Shown one piece after another: positions 7,220 to 16,241 of a stretch of 46,246 nt of DNA; position 1 is the first letter of the stretch; every line of letters starts with the position of its first letter. A program made the translations under genes and the position numbers. The notes under the pieces were generated by a model. The model saw only the letters and a program-made list of their open reading frames with translations. It had not been told where the DNA came from and searched no databases. The DNA comes from an uncultured Oscillospiraceae bacterium (GTDB lineage Bacteria; Bacillota; Clostridia; Oscillospirales; Oscillospiraceae): NCBI GenBank assembly GCA_947624395.1, contig CANQKA010000007.1:1-46246 (forward strand). The letters are read 5' to 3'.

Positions 7220-8527
7220 ATGGAAAAGTACGTTATTCACGGCGGGAAGCCGCTGCACGGTGAGGTGGAGATATCCGGCGCGAAAAACGCGGCGGTGGCC
7301 ATCATCCCGGCGGCCCTCATGGTCCACGGCGTGTGCCGGCTGGAAAACCTGCCTGAGATCAGCGATACGGATACCCTTTTGCGCATTCTGACCTATCTGG
7401 GCGCGAAAGTAAACATGATAAACCGCAGCACCGTGGAGCTGGACTGTACCCACGTGCAGATGGACCTGATACCGGACCAGATGTGGGACATGACCCGGCG
7501 CATCCGGGCCAGCTATTATCTCATCGGCGCGATGCTGGGCCGCTTTGGCCGCGCACGTACGACGATGCCCGGCGGCTGCAACTTTGGCATCCGCCCCATC
7601 GACCAGCACATCAAGGGCCTGACCGCCCTTGGCGCGGACGTGACGCTGTCCGGCGGCTTTATCTGCGCCAATGCCCGGGACGGCCATCTGCACGGCCGGA
7701 CCATCTATCTGGACAAAGTCTCCGTGGGCGCGACCATCAACATCATGATCGCCGCTGTCACGGCGGAGGGCCGCACCGTCATCGAGAACGTGGCCCGCGA
7801 GCCCCACATCGTGGACCTGGCCAACTTCCTCAACTCCATGGGCGCGGACGTGCGCGGCGCGGGCACCGACGTGATTAAAATTCGGGGCGTTAAGCAGCTG
7901 CACGGCGGCTCCTACGCCCTCATTCCCGACCAGATCGAGGCCGGGACCTATATGGCGGCCGTGGCCGCCGCCGGCGGGTCCATCCGCGTGTCCAACATCA
8001 TCCCCAAGCACCTGGAGGGCATCTCCTCCAAGCTGCAGGAGATGAACGTGGAGGTGGAGGAGGGCGACGATTACGTCCTTGTCCGCCGGGACGGTCCCCT
8101 GCACAACGCCAACATCAAGACAAAGCCCTACCCCGGCTTTCCCACGGATATGCAGCCCCAGATGACCGCCGTGCTCTGCTGCGCCCCCGGCGTCAGCGTG
8201 GTGACGGAGGCGGTGTGGAGCAGCGGCCGGTTCAAATACGTGGCCGAGCTCAACAAAATGGGCGCGCACATCGAGGTCGAGGACCAGTCCGCTTTTATTC
8301 AGGGCGTGGACAGTCTGACCGGCGCCACGGTCCGGGCATGCGACCTGCGTGCCGGCGCGGCCATGGTGATAGCGGGTCTGGCCGCCCAGGGCGTCACCCA
8401 GATCGAGGACGTGCTCTACATCGAGCGGGGCTATCAGGACATCGTGGGCAAATTCCGGGCTCTTGGCGCGGACATCCGCTGTATCGACGAGCCGGAGGAA
8501 CCGGCCCGGGGCTGGAACGCGGGCTGA
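7220..8527 (+). CDS. murA: UDP-N-acetylglucosamine 1-carboxyvinyltransferase MurA
   Basis: MurA transfers enolpyruvate from PEP to UDP-GlcNAc, the first committed step of peptidoglycan synthesis, in the cytoplasm. The 435 residues show the SGAKNAA motif with Lys22-Asn23, and the active-site loop PGGCNFGIRPIDQH with Cys120, the residue alkylated by fosfomycin. Having cysteine rather than aspartate predicts sensitivity to that drug class. Firmicutes often carry two MurA paralogues, and which this is cannot be told. Its stop overlaps the start of the MBL hydrolase (TGATG). It heads a five-gene unit with yycJ, rlmH, a DUF2007-like gene and the phosphohexomutase. Confidence 0.95.
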   Translation: MEKYVIHGGKPLHGEVEISGAKNAAVAIIPAALMVHGVCRLENLPEISDTDTLLRILTYLGAKVNMINRSTVELDCTHVQMDLIPDQMWDMTRRIRASYYLIGAMLGRFGRARTTMPGGCNFGIRPIDQHIKGLTALGADVTLSGGFICANARDGHLHGRTIYLDKVSVGATINIMIAAVTAEGRTVIENVAREPHIVDLANFLNSMGADVRGAGTDVIKIRGVKQLHGGSYALIPDQIEAGTYMAAVAAAGGSIRVSNIIPKHLEGISSKLQEMNVEVEEGDDYVLVRRDGPLHNANIKTKPYPGFPTDMQPQMTAVLCCAPGVSVVTEAVWSSGRFKYVAELNKMGAHIEVEDQSAFIQGVDSLTGATVRACDLRAGAAMVIAGLAAQGVTQIEDVLYIERGYQDIVGKFRALGADIRCIDEPEEPARGWNAG

Positions 8528-9306
8528 TGCGTCTGGCCGTATTTGCCAGCGGCTCCACCGGCAACTGCGCGCTTGTGCGAGGCGGCGGCAGGAGCGTACT
8601 GCTGGACGCCGGTATCTCCGCCAAGCGCATCCGCGCCTCGCTGGAGAGCGTGGACGTTGACCCCGCCGCGCTGGACGGCATCTTCATCACCCACGAGCAC
8701 GCGGACCACGTGTCCGGCCTGCGGGTGTTCACAAAGCAGTTCCCCACCCCGGTATACGCCCCCGGCCCTGTGGCGGCGGCGCTGCGCCGGAGCGTGCCGG
8801 AGCTGGACAAACTTCTGCGGGAGATAGAACCGGAGCGGCCCTTATCCCTGGGCTGCATGACGGTCACCTGCTTCCCCACGCCCCATGACGCGGCGGGCAG
8901 CGTGGGCTACCGGTTCCAGGCGGACGGGACCGTATTCGTCTCCGCCACGGACATCGGCTGCGTCACGGACGATATGCTGCGGTACTTCGACCGGGCGGAC
9001 GCGGCCCTCATCGAGGCCAACCACGACGTGACCATGCTGCGCAACGGCCCCTACCCGGCCTATTTAAAGGCGCGCATTTTGTCCGACCGGGGACATCTCT
9101 CCAACGCCGAGTGCACGTGGCTGGCGGCGGTGCTGGCCGGTCAGGGCACGGGCAAGATCGTTCTGGGGCACATATCCAAAAACAACAACGTGCCCGGACT
9201 GGCGCGGCGCACCGTGTGTCGGGCGCTGGAAGGCCGGGACACGGAGCTCTATCTGGCGCCGGAGGCCGGGTGTCTCGAGGTGGAGGTAACGGCATGCATC
9301 GGGTGA
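8527..9306 (+). CDS. yycJ: MBL-fold metallohydrolase, YycJ/WalJ type
   Basis: This 259-residue metallo-beta-lactamase-fold protein starts MRLAVFASGSTGNC, the typical beginning of the YycJ/WalJ group. The metal motif THEHADH is at about residues 55-61, followed by downstream ligands (TPHDAAG, SATDIG, EANHD, LGHISKNNN). YycJ proteins are thought to be 5'-3' DNA exonucleases linked to cell-wall and replication control. The ORF track begins 104 codons too early inside murA. The ATG at 8527 overlaps the murA stop, so translation is coupled. The end overlaps rlmH by 13 bases. YycJ is often near walRK, but here it sits with murA and rlmH. Confidence 0.9.
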   Translation: MRLAVFASGSTGNCALVRGGGRSVLLDAGISAKRIRASLESVDVDPAALDGIFITHEHADHVSGLRVFTKQFPTPVYAPGPVAAALRRSVPELDKLLREIEPERPLSLGCMTVTCFPTPHDAAGSVGYRFQADGTVFVSATDIGCVTDDMLRYFDRADAALIEANHDVTMLRNGPYPAYLKARILSDRGHLSNAECTWLAAVLAGQGTGKIVLGHISKNNNVPGLARRTVCRALEGRDTELYLAPEAGCLEVEVTACIG

Positions 9307-9719
9307 ACGTGCTCTGCCTTGGCCGGCTCAAGGAGCCCTATTATACCGACGCCTGTCGGGAATACTGTAAACGTCTGGGCGCGTACTGCAAGATCGAGGT
9401 CACGGAGCTGGCCGAGGACGCCGTTATCGCCGCCCGCATCCCCAAGGGAGCCTATGTGATCGCTCTCTGCATCGAGGGAAAGAAGCTCTCCAGCCCGGAC
9501 CTGGCGGCGCTGCTGGACCGTCTGGCGGGCCAGGGCGTCAGCCGTATCTGCTTCCTTATCGGCGGGTCCGAGGGGCTGCCACAGGCGGTCAAGGCCCGGG
9601 CGGACCTCTCCCTCTCCATGTCGGACATGACGTTCCCGCACCATCTGGCGCGGGTGATGCTTTTGGAACAGCTGTACCGGGCGTTTTCCATCAACGCCGG
9701 GTCGAAATACCACAAGTGA
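9294..9719 (+). CDS. rlmH: 23S rRNA pseudouridine-1915 N3-methyltransferase RlmH
   Basis: RlmH methylates pseudouridine 1915 in helix 69 of 23S rRNA using S-adenosylmethionine. The SPOUT knot motifs are clear: FLIGGSEGL (about 86-94), and MLLEQLYRAFSI followed by a C-terminal YHK. The N-terminus HRVNVLCLGRLKEPYY fits the family. At 141 residues it is about 15 shorter than usual; the region between the first strand-helix unit and YVIALCIEGK is trimmed. GGAGGT precedes the ATG at 9294, inside the end of yycJ. The ORF track starts too early. It is followed after nine bases by the DUF2007-like gene. Confidence 0.93.
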   Translation: MHRVNVLCLGRLKEPYYTDACREYCKRLGAYCKIEVTELAEDAVIAARIPKGAYVIALCIEGKKLSSPDLAALLDRLAGQGVSRICFLIGGSEGLPQAVKARADLSLSMSDMTFPHHLARVMLLEQLYRAFSINAGSKYHK

Positions 9720-9728
9720 GGGGCTATC

Positions 9729-10043
9729 ATGAGCTGGGGACTGCACCAATTCGGAAAAACCTACGACGCTTGGCCCAAGGGGCCTGACGGCGAGCCGGAG
9801 GAACCGGCGTTTCTCGTGAGCTGTTCTCCCCTGGATATGGCGGCGGACATGACCCGCTCCATGCTGGAGGCTTACGGCATCCCCTCCGTCGAGCGCTATC
9901 CCGGCGACGGTGCCTTTGGCAAGGTCGTGATCGGGATGAGTGGCAGCGGCGTGGACATCTATGTACCAAAGAGCGCCCTGGCGGACGCCCAGGAACTTTT
10001 GAAAGGAGAGCCGGAACATGACGAGCTACAGGAAGGAGTATGA
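9729..10043 (+). CDS. DUF2007-like small protein
   Basis: This soluble protein of 104 residues is of uncertain role. A core reading FLVSCSPLDMAADMTRSMLE..GIPS, then VDIYVPKSALADAQELL, has the pattern of DUF2007 (putative signal-transducing, ferredoxin-like alpha/beta fold, distantly PII-like). GAGGGG stands before the ATG. It overlaps the phosphohexomutase start by 26 bases, so the two genes are coupled. No catalytic residues are evident. Assignment is by pattern, not search. Confidence 0.7.
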   Translation: MSWGLHQFGKTYDAWPKGPDGEPEEPAFLVSCSPLDMAADMTRSMLEAYGIPSVERYPGDGAFGKVVIGMSGSGVDIYVPKSALADAQELLKGEPEHDELQEGV

Positions 10044-11754
10044 GCGTTGGCTGGACAGCCCCGCCCTCTCGGACGAGGAATGGCACGAGCTGGACGCCAT
10101 CCGGGACAATGACGACGAGATCAAGAGCCGCTTCCGCGGCCCGTTGGAGTTCGGCACGGCCGGTCTGCGGGGCGTGATGGGCGCGGGTCTGGCCCGGATG
10201 AACATCCACGTCATTCGCTGGGCCACCCAGGCTTTCGCCGATCTGGTGGTGGCCGAGGGGGACGAGGCGCGGCACAAGGGCGTGGTGATCGGCTACGACT
10301 GCCGTATCAACAGCCCGGAGTTTGCCCGGGAGGCAGCATGCGTGTGCGCCGCCAGCGGTATCCACGTGCGCCTGTTCGAGTCCCTGCGCCCCACGCCGGA
10401 GCTGAGCTTCGGCATCATCCACTACGGTGCCACGGCGGGCATCAACATCACCGCCAGCCACAACCCGGCGGCCTACAACGGCTATAAGGTCTACTGGTCC
10501 GACGGCGCACAGCTGCCGCCCCACCACGCCGAGGTGGTGGCGAAAAACATGGAGAAGATCGACATCTTCACCGGCGTCAAGGCCATGGACTACGACGAGG
10601 CGGTCCAGAAGGGCCTCATCGAGATCATCGGCGCTGAGACGGACGAGCTGTTCCTGCAAAACGTCCTGGGGCAGGCCATCGACCCCGACGCGGTGAAGGC
10701 CGTGGCCGACGAGTTCCAGATCGTGTACACCCCCTTCCACGGGGCCGGTCACCTGCTGGTCCCCGAGGCGCTGAAGCGGCTGGGCCTGAAGCACATCCAT
10801 CCCGTGCCCGAGCAGATGGTCATCGACGGCCACTTCCCCACGGTGGAAAGCCCCAACCCGGAAAATCCCGAGGGCTTCTATCTGGCGGTGGACCTGGCCA
10901 AGAAGGTCAAGAGCGACCTGATCATCGGCACCGACCCGGACTCCGACCGGGTGGGCGTTATGGCCCGAGGCAAGGACGGGGAATTTCACACCATCACCGG
11001 CAACCAGATGGGTTCTCTTCTGGCCGATTACGTCATCACCGCCCGCCAGAAAAAGGGCGCTATGCCGGCGAAACCCGTCATCCTCTCCACCATCGTGTCC
11101 ACCGGCATGACCCGCACCATATGCGAGGCCAACCACGTGGCTTACGGCGAGACCTTCACCGGCTTCAAATTTATGGCCGAGCGGCTGGCGAAGTACGCCG
11201 CCGAGGGTACCGGCGAGCAGTATCTGATGGCCTTTGAGGAGAGCTACGGCTACATGCTGGGCGACTACGTGCGGGACAAGGACGCCGTCACCGCTTCCAT
11301 GATGATCGCGGAGATGGCCGCCCACTATTACCGCCAGGGTATGACACTTCTGGACGCGCTGGACGCCCTGTACGCCAAATACGGCACGTTCGTGGAGCAC
11401 ACCGTGAACGTGTACATGGAGGGCGTGGACGGGCCGGACCGGATGGCCGCGTTAATGACCAGCCTGCGGACCGAGCCGCCCATGGAGCTGGCCGGCCAGC
11501 GTGTGGTCCGGGTCCGGGATTACAAGGACGGCACCGTCACCGTGCCCGGTCTGGGCGCGGTGGAGCGCACCCCCATTTCCGGGTCCAACGTGCTGTACTT
11601 TGAGCTGGAGCAGGACACCAACTTCATCATCCGCCCCTCCGGCACCGAGCCCAAGATCAAGATCTATATCCTGACCCACGGCACGGACAAGGCCGCCTGT
11701 CAGGCCCGTGTAGACGCCTGCGTCGCCGCGGCGCAGACGCTGGGGAATCAATAA
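10018..11754 (+). CDS. pgcA: Phosphoglucomutase/phosphomannomutase family enzyme
   Basis: This enzyme interconverts hexose 1- and 6-phosphates via a phosphoserine. At 578 residues it matches the long Firmicute PgcA (alpha-phosphoglucomutase) type. Features are the substrate-binding GTAGLRGVMGAG near residue 45, the active serine in TASHNPAAYNGYK (Ser147), the metal loop GTDPDSDRVG (about 300-310), the sugar-binding loop EESYGYMLGDY and the C-terminal phosphate site RPSGTEPKIKIY. GAAAGGAG precedes the ATG. It would supply glucose-1-phosphate for sugar nucleotides, including the CDP-glucose needed by the rfb genes further on. The strong terminator at 11773 ends the operon. Glucose versus mannose specificity is not certain. 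Confidence 0.9.
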   Translation: MTSYRKEYERWLDSPALSDEEWHELDAIRDNDDEIKSRFRGPLEFGTAGLRGVMGAGLARMNIHVIRWATQAFADLVVAEGDEARHKGVVIGYDCRINSPEFAREAACVCAASGIHVRLFESLRPTPELSFGIIHYGATAGINITASHNPAAYNGYKVYWSDGAQLPPHHAEVVAKNMEKIDIFTGVKAMDYDEAVQKGLIEIIGAETDELFLQNVLGQAIDPDAVKAVADEFQIVYTPFHGAGHLLVPEALKRLGLKHIHPVPEQMVIDGHFPTVESPNPENPEGFYLAVDLAKKVKSDLIIGTDPDSDRVGVMARGKDGEFHTITGNQMGSLLADYVITARQKKGAMPAKPVILSTIVSTGMTRTICEANHVAYGETFTGFKFMAERLAKYAAEGTGEQYLMAFEESYGYMLGDYVRDKDAVTASMMIAEMAAHYYRQGMTLLDALDALYAKYGTFVEHTVNVYMEGVDGPDRMAALMTSLRTEPPMELAGQRVVRVRDYKDGTVTVPGLGAVERTPISGSNVLYFELEQDTNFIIRPSGTEPKIKIYILTHGTDKAACQARVDACVAAAQTLGNQ

Positions 11755-11772
11755 ATCAAGACAAAAAATTAT

Positions 11773-11805
11773 CCGTCCGAACGGCAAACGTTCGGACGGT
11801 TTTTT
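11773..11805. terminator. Strong bidirectional terminator
   Basis: CCGTCCGAACG pairs perfectly with CGTTCGGACGG (11 bp, loop GCAAA), followed by TTTTTT on the + strand. An A-run (ACAAAAAATTA) on the other side supplies T residues for the minus strand. It ends both the murA-pgcA operon and the convergent 11-gene glycan operon. Confidence 0.93.
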
Positions 11806-11819
11806 ATGTACTTTTAGGC

Positions 11820-12770
11820 TTACTCGTCGAAATTGAGCCGCTCCTCCTCCACCACCAGGGGCCGGTTCATAATGCGGGTGTTCATGCTCATGACATACTC
11901 GCCCAAAAAGCCCAAGAAGGCAAGCTGCACGCCGGACAGGAAGACCAGCGCGAGGATGATGGGCGCGTACCCGGCGGTGAAAGTATTCCAGGCCACCAGC
12001 TTGGCGATCAAAAAGCCGATGGCCACCAGGAAGCTGACAAAAGCCATACCGCCGCCCAGGAACTCGGCAATGCGCATGCCGAATTTCGTATAGCTGGTAA
12101 AGCTGAGCATGGCGGCGTCAAAGAGGGTAAAGAAATTGTTGTGGGTCTTGCCGGCCCGCCGGCGGGGCTGTTCGTACTCGATCTCCGCCCGCTCCGGCCC
12201 CAGCTCGGCCACGATGCCCCGGATGAACGGGGTGGGGTCGTGCAGGTCCCGCAATGTCTGGATGAAGCACTTGTCATAGAGCCCGAACCCGGTGAACTGC
12301 TCGATCATCTCCACGGAGCTCATCTTGCGGATGAGCTTATAATAGCAGCCCCGCAAAAAGTAGATGAGAGGATTTTCCTTGCTTCTTGTCTTCCGGCCGA
12401 TGACGATCTTATAGCCGCTCTCCCACTTCTCCACGAATTTGGGTATCAGCTCCACCGGGTCCTGGAAGTCCGCGCACATGGTGATGGTGCAGTCCCCGCT
12501 GGTGTGTATCATGCCGTAGACAGGGCTATTGAACTGGCCGAAATTCTTCATGTTGAAGATGGCCTTGACGTGCTTGTCCTCGGCGCATATCTTCCGGATG
12601 ATGTCACGGGTACCGTCGGTGGACTTGTTGTCGATGAACAGTATCTCGTAATCGTAGGCGGAGCAGTCCTTTTTCAGCGTGTCCCGCACGGCCTCGTAAA
12701 TGGCCCGTGCGTTTTCCACCTCGTTGTAGCAGGGGATCATCACCGATATCGTCTTTTTTGCGTTCTCCAT
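11820..12770 (-). CDS. Membrane-anchored GT2 glycosyltransferase, GtrB/DPM-like
   Basis: This family-2 glycosyltransferase likely makes an undecaprenyl-phosphate-linked sugar on the cytoplasmic side. The N-terminal GT-A domain starts SVMIPCYNEVENA (about 9-21) and has the metal site DFQDP (about 101-105) and a FTGFGLYDK segment. Two C-terminal membrane helices (about 235-255 and 265-290) give the GtrB/polyisoprenyl-phosphate hexose synthase layout (316 residues). GGGGGAG precedes the ATG. It is the last gene of the glycan operon. A GtrA-like partner is encoded in the same operon, which supports a GtrA/GtrB system feeding sugars to GT-C enzymes outside the membrane. The sugar is unknown. Confidence 0.85.
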   Translation of the reverse strand: MENAKKTISVMIPCYNEVENARAIYEAVRDTLKKDCSAYDYEILFIDNKSTDGTRDIIRKICAEDKHVKAIFNMKNFGQFNSPVYGMIHTSGDCTITMCADFQDPVELIPKFVEKWESGYKIVIGRKTRSKENPLIYFLRGCYYKLIRKMSSVEMIEQFTGFGLYDKCFIQTLRDLHDPTPFIRGIVAELGPERAEIEYEQPRRRAGKTHNNFFTLFDAAMLSFTSYTKFGMRIAEFLGGGMAFVSFLVAIGFLIAKLVAWNTFTAGYAPIILALVFLSGVQLAFLGFLGEYVMSMNTRIMNRPLVVEEERLNFDE

Positions 12771-12786
12771 AGCCTCTCCCCCTTTC

Positions 12787-13716
12787 TCACTGTTTCGCGG
12801 CTGACTTGGCCCACTCTATGGTGCGGCGTATGCCCTCTTCAAACGTATACCGGGGCGTAAAGCCCGTGTCGGCCGTCAGCGCGGATATGTCCGCCTGCAG
12901 ACGCATGACCTGTTTAGGCCCGTATGGCACCTCGCCCAGACCAAGGGCCAGCGCCGGGTCGATAGCGTCCCGCAAAACTTCGATATACTCCTTCAAAGGC
13001 CGGGACGAACCATTTCCCAGCACATAGGTCTTGCCGCTCACCCCATGCTTACCCAGCAGGTAAAACGCCATAGCGGCGTCCTCGGAATAGAGATAGTCCC
13101 AGACCTGCTCCCCCGCCGTCAGCGCCGGTTTTTCCCCGGCCAGAAGCTGGCGTATCACGGTGGATATCATGCTGCCGGCCCCGTCGCCCGGACCATACAC
13201 GCTGAGGATACGGGTCCAGATATGGCCGATGCCCAGCTTTTCGCATTCTACCCGGCTCATCTGTCCGGCGCAGAGCTTGGCCATGCCGTAGCCGTTTTCC
13301 GGGAAGCACGCCGTCTCCGGCGTCAAAACGCCGTCCACCCGGCCGTACTCCGCCTGACTGCCCGAGCCGATGAACACCTGGCAGCCCAGGGCCGCCGCGG
13401 CCCGCGCCGCCTCGATGGTCCAGCGGATGTTCTGTATCTGCACGGGCATGTCGTTCCGGCCCGCACCCACGGTATTGCCCCAGGCAAAGTGATAAAACGC
13501 GTCCGCCCCGCCGGATATGAGCTCCGGCAGCCGGGAAAGCTCCGACACGTCCAGCTTCACCACGTGTACGTTCGGGTGCGTCGGTATAGCCGCCAGACGC
13601 CGGCTGTCCGGCCGGACAACGGCGTAGACCTGTACGTCTTCTTCGGCCATACGGCGTATCAGCGCCGTGCCAATGGCCCCCGTCGGGCCGGTTATGACTG
13701 CTTTTTTCAGTTGCAC
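12787..13716 (-). CDS. NAD-dependent epimerase/dehydratase (nucleotide-sugar SDR)
   Basis: This is an extended short-chain dehydrogenase/reductase of 309 residues. It has the NAD(P) motif TGPTGAIG at the N-terminus, a FYHFAWG stretch, an active-site serine region FIGSGSQAEYG and the catalytic YGMAK (YxxxK). GTG at 13716 was chosen because GGGGGTGAG lies before it. An ATG at 13746 overlapping the upstream stop would add ten residues, but it has no ribosome site. In CDP-3,6-dideoxyhexose pathways an SDR of this size reduces the 4-keto group (abequose or paratose synthase), so it may be the final reductase here, acting on a plain or carbon-branched keto sugar. This role is inferred from context. 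Confidence 0.82.
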   Translation of the reverse strand: MQLKKAVITGPTGAIGTALIRRMAEEDVQVYAVVRPDSRRLAAIPTHPNVHVVKLDVSELSRLPELISGGADAFYHFAWGNTVGAGRNDMPVQIQNIRWTIEAARAAAALGCQVFIGSGSQAEYGRVDGVLTPETACFPENGYGMAKLCAGQMSRVECEKLGIGHIWTRILSVYGPGDGAGSMISTVIRQLLAGEKPALTAGEQVWDYLYSEDAAMAFYLLGKHGVSGKTYVLGNGSSRPLKEYIEVLRDAIDPALALGLGEVPYGPKQVMRLQADISALTADTGFTPRYTFEEGIRRTIEWAKSAAKQ

Positions 13717-13745
13717 TGTCTCACCCCCTACCGTGCAGATTCTCA

Positions 13746-14399
13746 TCAGCAAAACAGGACCCGCTTCAGTTCCTCCGCGCTGTCCACACACGCCAGAACA
13801 TTTGGCTCCGTCCGCTTTTTGTTCGCGCCCTGCCCCCATGTCACGAACACACAGGGTATCTCCGCCCGGACGGCGGTGGCAACGTCGCTGTCACCGTCCC
13901 CCACATAGACCGCGTCAGCGCGGGTGCAGCCGCACAGGCGGCATATCTCGTCCACGCCGTACGGTTCCGGCTTGGAGGGTTTGCCCTCCTGATAGCCCAC
14001 GACCGCGTCAAAAAACGCCGTCGGGAACATCTTGTTCACCATGTCGTCCAGCAAAACCTGGCCCTTATTGGAGTTGACCGCCAGCTTATATCCCCGCGCT
14101 TTCATCTCCCGCAAAAGCTCCATAACGCCCGGATAGGGCTTGGTGTTGGGCTTTTCGCTTTGCAGGTACAACTGGCGATAGATGGTTTTCACGGCGTCTA
14201 TCGCGCTTTCTCGGCGCTCTTCCGGCGGGAGCATGCGGGACACCACCGTCTCCAGATCGCCGCCCACAAAGCGGTCAAAGCGCTCCAGCGGGTGGGTGGG
14301 ATAGCCGCATTGGCGCAGCGCCTCGTTGAAGCACAGCGCCACGTCCGTTATCGTGTTGACCAGCGTACCGTCAAAATCGAATATGACCAGCGTTCTCAT
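13746..14399 (-). CDS. HAD-superfamily phosphatase, Gph/PhnX-like
   Basis: This is a 217-residue haloacid-dehalogenase phosphatase. It has the nucleophile motif FDFDGTLVN at the start (Asp8 and Asp10 by count), a four-helix cap, a motif II serine in AVNSNKGQ, a lysine in KPSKPEPYG, and the motif III acidic pair in VGDGDSDV. It resembles phosphoglycolate phosphatases, but members in polysaccharide operons usually dephosphorylate sugar phosphates or small intermediates. The ATG overlaps the stop of the ThDP enzyme (ATGA). The ORF track starts far too early. Its substrate could be a phosphorylated precursor consumed by the neighbouring aldolase or ThDP enzyme, which is inference. Confidence 0.85.
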   Translation of the reverse strand: MRTLVIFDFDGTLVNTITDVALCFNEALRQCGYPTHPLERFDRFVGGDLETVVSRMLPPEERRESAIDAVKTIYRQLYLQSEKPNTKPYPGVMELLREMKARGYKLAVNSNKGQVLLDDMVNKMFPTAFFDAVVGYQEGKPSKPEPYGVDEICRLCGCTRADAVYVGDGDSDVATAVRAEIPCVFVTWGQGANKKRTEPNVLACVDSAEELKRVLFC

Positions 14400-16207
14400 C
14401 TCATATAGCGGTTCGACTCGTATTCCTCCCTGGGCAGGAATGGGAACATATCGTCCATGGACGGCGAGACGATCTGCCCGTCGGGCAGCACCTTGGACGA
14501 CAGCTTCGGCACAAAGTTCTGCTCCGGGTCCACGATCACATTGCACAGCACCGGACCCGGCGCCGCCAAAGCCTTTTCGACCGTCATCGCGGCGTCAGGC
14601 TCATTGTCGATGCAGTAGTAGGAAAACCCAAACGCCTGCGCCAATTTCTCAAAGTCCGGGAAACCCACGCCGGTGTCCGGGTCCAGGCCGATCAGCGGCG
14701 GTTTGAACAGGTTCCTCTGGGTCTGGCGAATGGAGTGATAGCCGTTGTTGTTCAGCACGAACAGCTTCACGCTGAGCTTGTTGTAGGCGATCGTGGCCAG
14801 CTCCTGCACGTTCATCATGAGACTACCGTCCCCGTCCAAGCAAAGGACACGGCCGTTTTCCTGTTGCCGCGCCACGGCGGCGCCCAGGGCCGCGGGCAGG
14901 CCATAGCCCATGGCCGCGCAGCCGGAGTTGGTGAACATGCGCTGGCCCTGTTTGATCTTGCACGCCTGGAATGTCATGACGCACGCGCTGCCGTTTCCAA
15001 GGGTCAGCACGTCGTCCGCACGCATTTTGGAAAACAGCGTGTCCACAAACACATATGGGTTGAGCGGCTCCCCCGCGCCTTTATGATACTCTGGCAGCAC
15101 CGCCGGATATTTTTCCACCATCATGCGGCACCAGCGCACCCACGGCTCATGGGCCGTCTGCGGCGCGTAAGGCCGCGCCAGAAGCGCCTCCAGCAGTTCC
15201 CGCACATCGGCGTGGACGGGCATATCCGGCACGAAGGTGGGCTTTTTCAGCTCCTGCTCGTCGATGTCCACCATGATCTTATAGGCGTTTTTGGCGAAGT
15301 CATGCTTGTTATAGGTGATGGTCCGTATGTTCATGCGGCTGCCCAGCACCAGCAGCAGGTCGCAGTTTTGCACGATGAAGCTGCTGCCACGGGTGCCCTC
15401 CCGGCTGGGAGAACCGGCGTAATAGGGGTTGTCATAGGCCACCAGATCGCCGGAGTTCCAGGCCACCGCCACGGGAATGTGCAGCTTTTCCACCAGCTGC
15501 AGAAGAAGCTCGTCCGCCTGGGCAAGACGCACACCGTACCCGGCGAAAACCAGCGGCGCTTTCGCCGCGGCGATCTTTTCCAGGATGGCGTCCGCCGTGT
15601 CCGGCGACACAGACGGCGTTTTTTCCAGAGCGCGCTCCTGCTCGGGGTCAAAGTGCGCCAGCGCGTCGGTGTCGATCTTCGCGCCCTGCACATCCAGGGG
15701 GATGTCCAGCCATACCGGACCGGGACGGCCCGTCGTGGCCAGGTACCAGGCCTTTTCCAGGTGATAGGCTATTTTTTCCGGCTCGGTGACCATGACGCAG
15801 TATTTGGTCATGTTCGCGACGGAGTGGGTGATATCGAATTCCTGGTCGCCAAGCTGGCGCAGGCGCAGCTCCGGCACCGCCCAGAGGGTCGTCTCCCGCT
15901 TCACCTGGCCGGAAAGGACGAACATGGGGATGCTGTCAAGCCACCCGCCCATGACGCCGGTTATCGCATTCGTTCCCCCCGGGCCGCTGGTCACGCACAC
16001 GCTGGCAATGCGCCCCGTGACCCGTGCGTAGGCCTCCGCGGCGATGGCGCAGCCCTGTTCGTTGTGGTTGAAGATGTTTTTAATGCCCCCGTGGTGGCCC
16101 AGCGCGTCATCCAGCTGCATGGCGCCGCCGCCGGTGACCATAAAATTGTGCGTCACGCCATGCTCCACCAGAAAGTCAGCAATATAATCGGCCAGCCGCA
16201 TCATCAT
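14396..16207 (-). CDS. Thiamine diphosphate enzyme, acetolactate synthase-like
   Basis: ThDP-dependent enzymes of this fold decarboxylate a 2-keto acid and pass the acyl carbanion to an acceptor. The 603 residues have three domains: an N-terminal Pyr domain with the activating glutamate in HNEQGCAIAAEAYARVTG (Glu50), a central Rossmann domain, and a C-terminal PP domain with the cofactor motif starting GDGSLMMN and ending NNNGY (about 457-487). It is diverged from biosynthetic IlvB, and no small subunit is nearby. Location beside a pyruvate-type aldolase and CDP-dideoxysugar genes recalls YerE, which adds a two-carbon branch to a CDP-keto sugar. First of three consecutive ATGs chosen; AAGGAGG precedes it. 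The reaction is inferred. Confidence 0.85.
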   Translation of the reverse strand: MMMRLADYIADFLVEHGVTHNFMVTGGGAMQLDDALGHHGGIKNIFNHNEQGCAIAAEAYARVTGRIASVCVTSGPGGTNAITGVMGGWLDSIPMFVLSGQVKRETTLWAVPELRLRQLGDQEFDITHSVANMTKYCVMVTEPEKIAYHLEKAWYLATTGRPGPVWLDIPLDVQGAKIDTDALAHFDPEQERALEKTPSVSPDTADAILEKIAAAKAPLVFAGYGVRLAQADELLLQLVEKLHIPVAVAWNSGDLVAYDNPYYAGSPSREGTRGSSFIVQNCDLLLVLGSRMNIRTITYNKHDFAKNAYKIMVDIDEQELKKPTFVPDMPVHADVRELLEALLARPYAPQTAHEPWVRWCRMMVEKYPAVLPEYHKGAGEPLNPYVFVDTLFSKMRADDVLTLGNGSACVMTFQACKIKQGQRMFTNSGCAAMGYGLPAALGAAVARQQENGRVLCLDGDGSLMMNVQELATIAYNKLSVKLFVLNNNGYHSIRQTQRNLFKPPLIGLDPDTGVGFPDFEKLAQAFGFSYYCIDNEPDAAMTVEKALAAPGPVLCNVIVDPEQNFVPKLSSKVLPDGQIVSPSMDDMFPFLPREEYESNRYMR

Positions 16208-16241
16208 ATCTACGCGCCTCCTTCCGCTCAGTCACGCCCGC

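Noticed and set aside
14396-16207. Branched-chain amino acid acetolactate synthase (ilvB)
   Set aside because: No ilvN, ilvC or other pathway gene is near, and the setting is a sugar operon. The possibility is not fully excluded, so the call was kept at family level.
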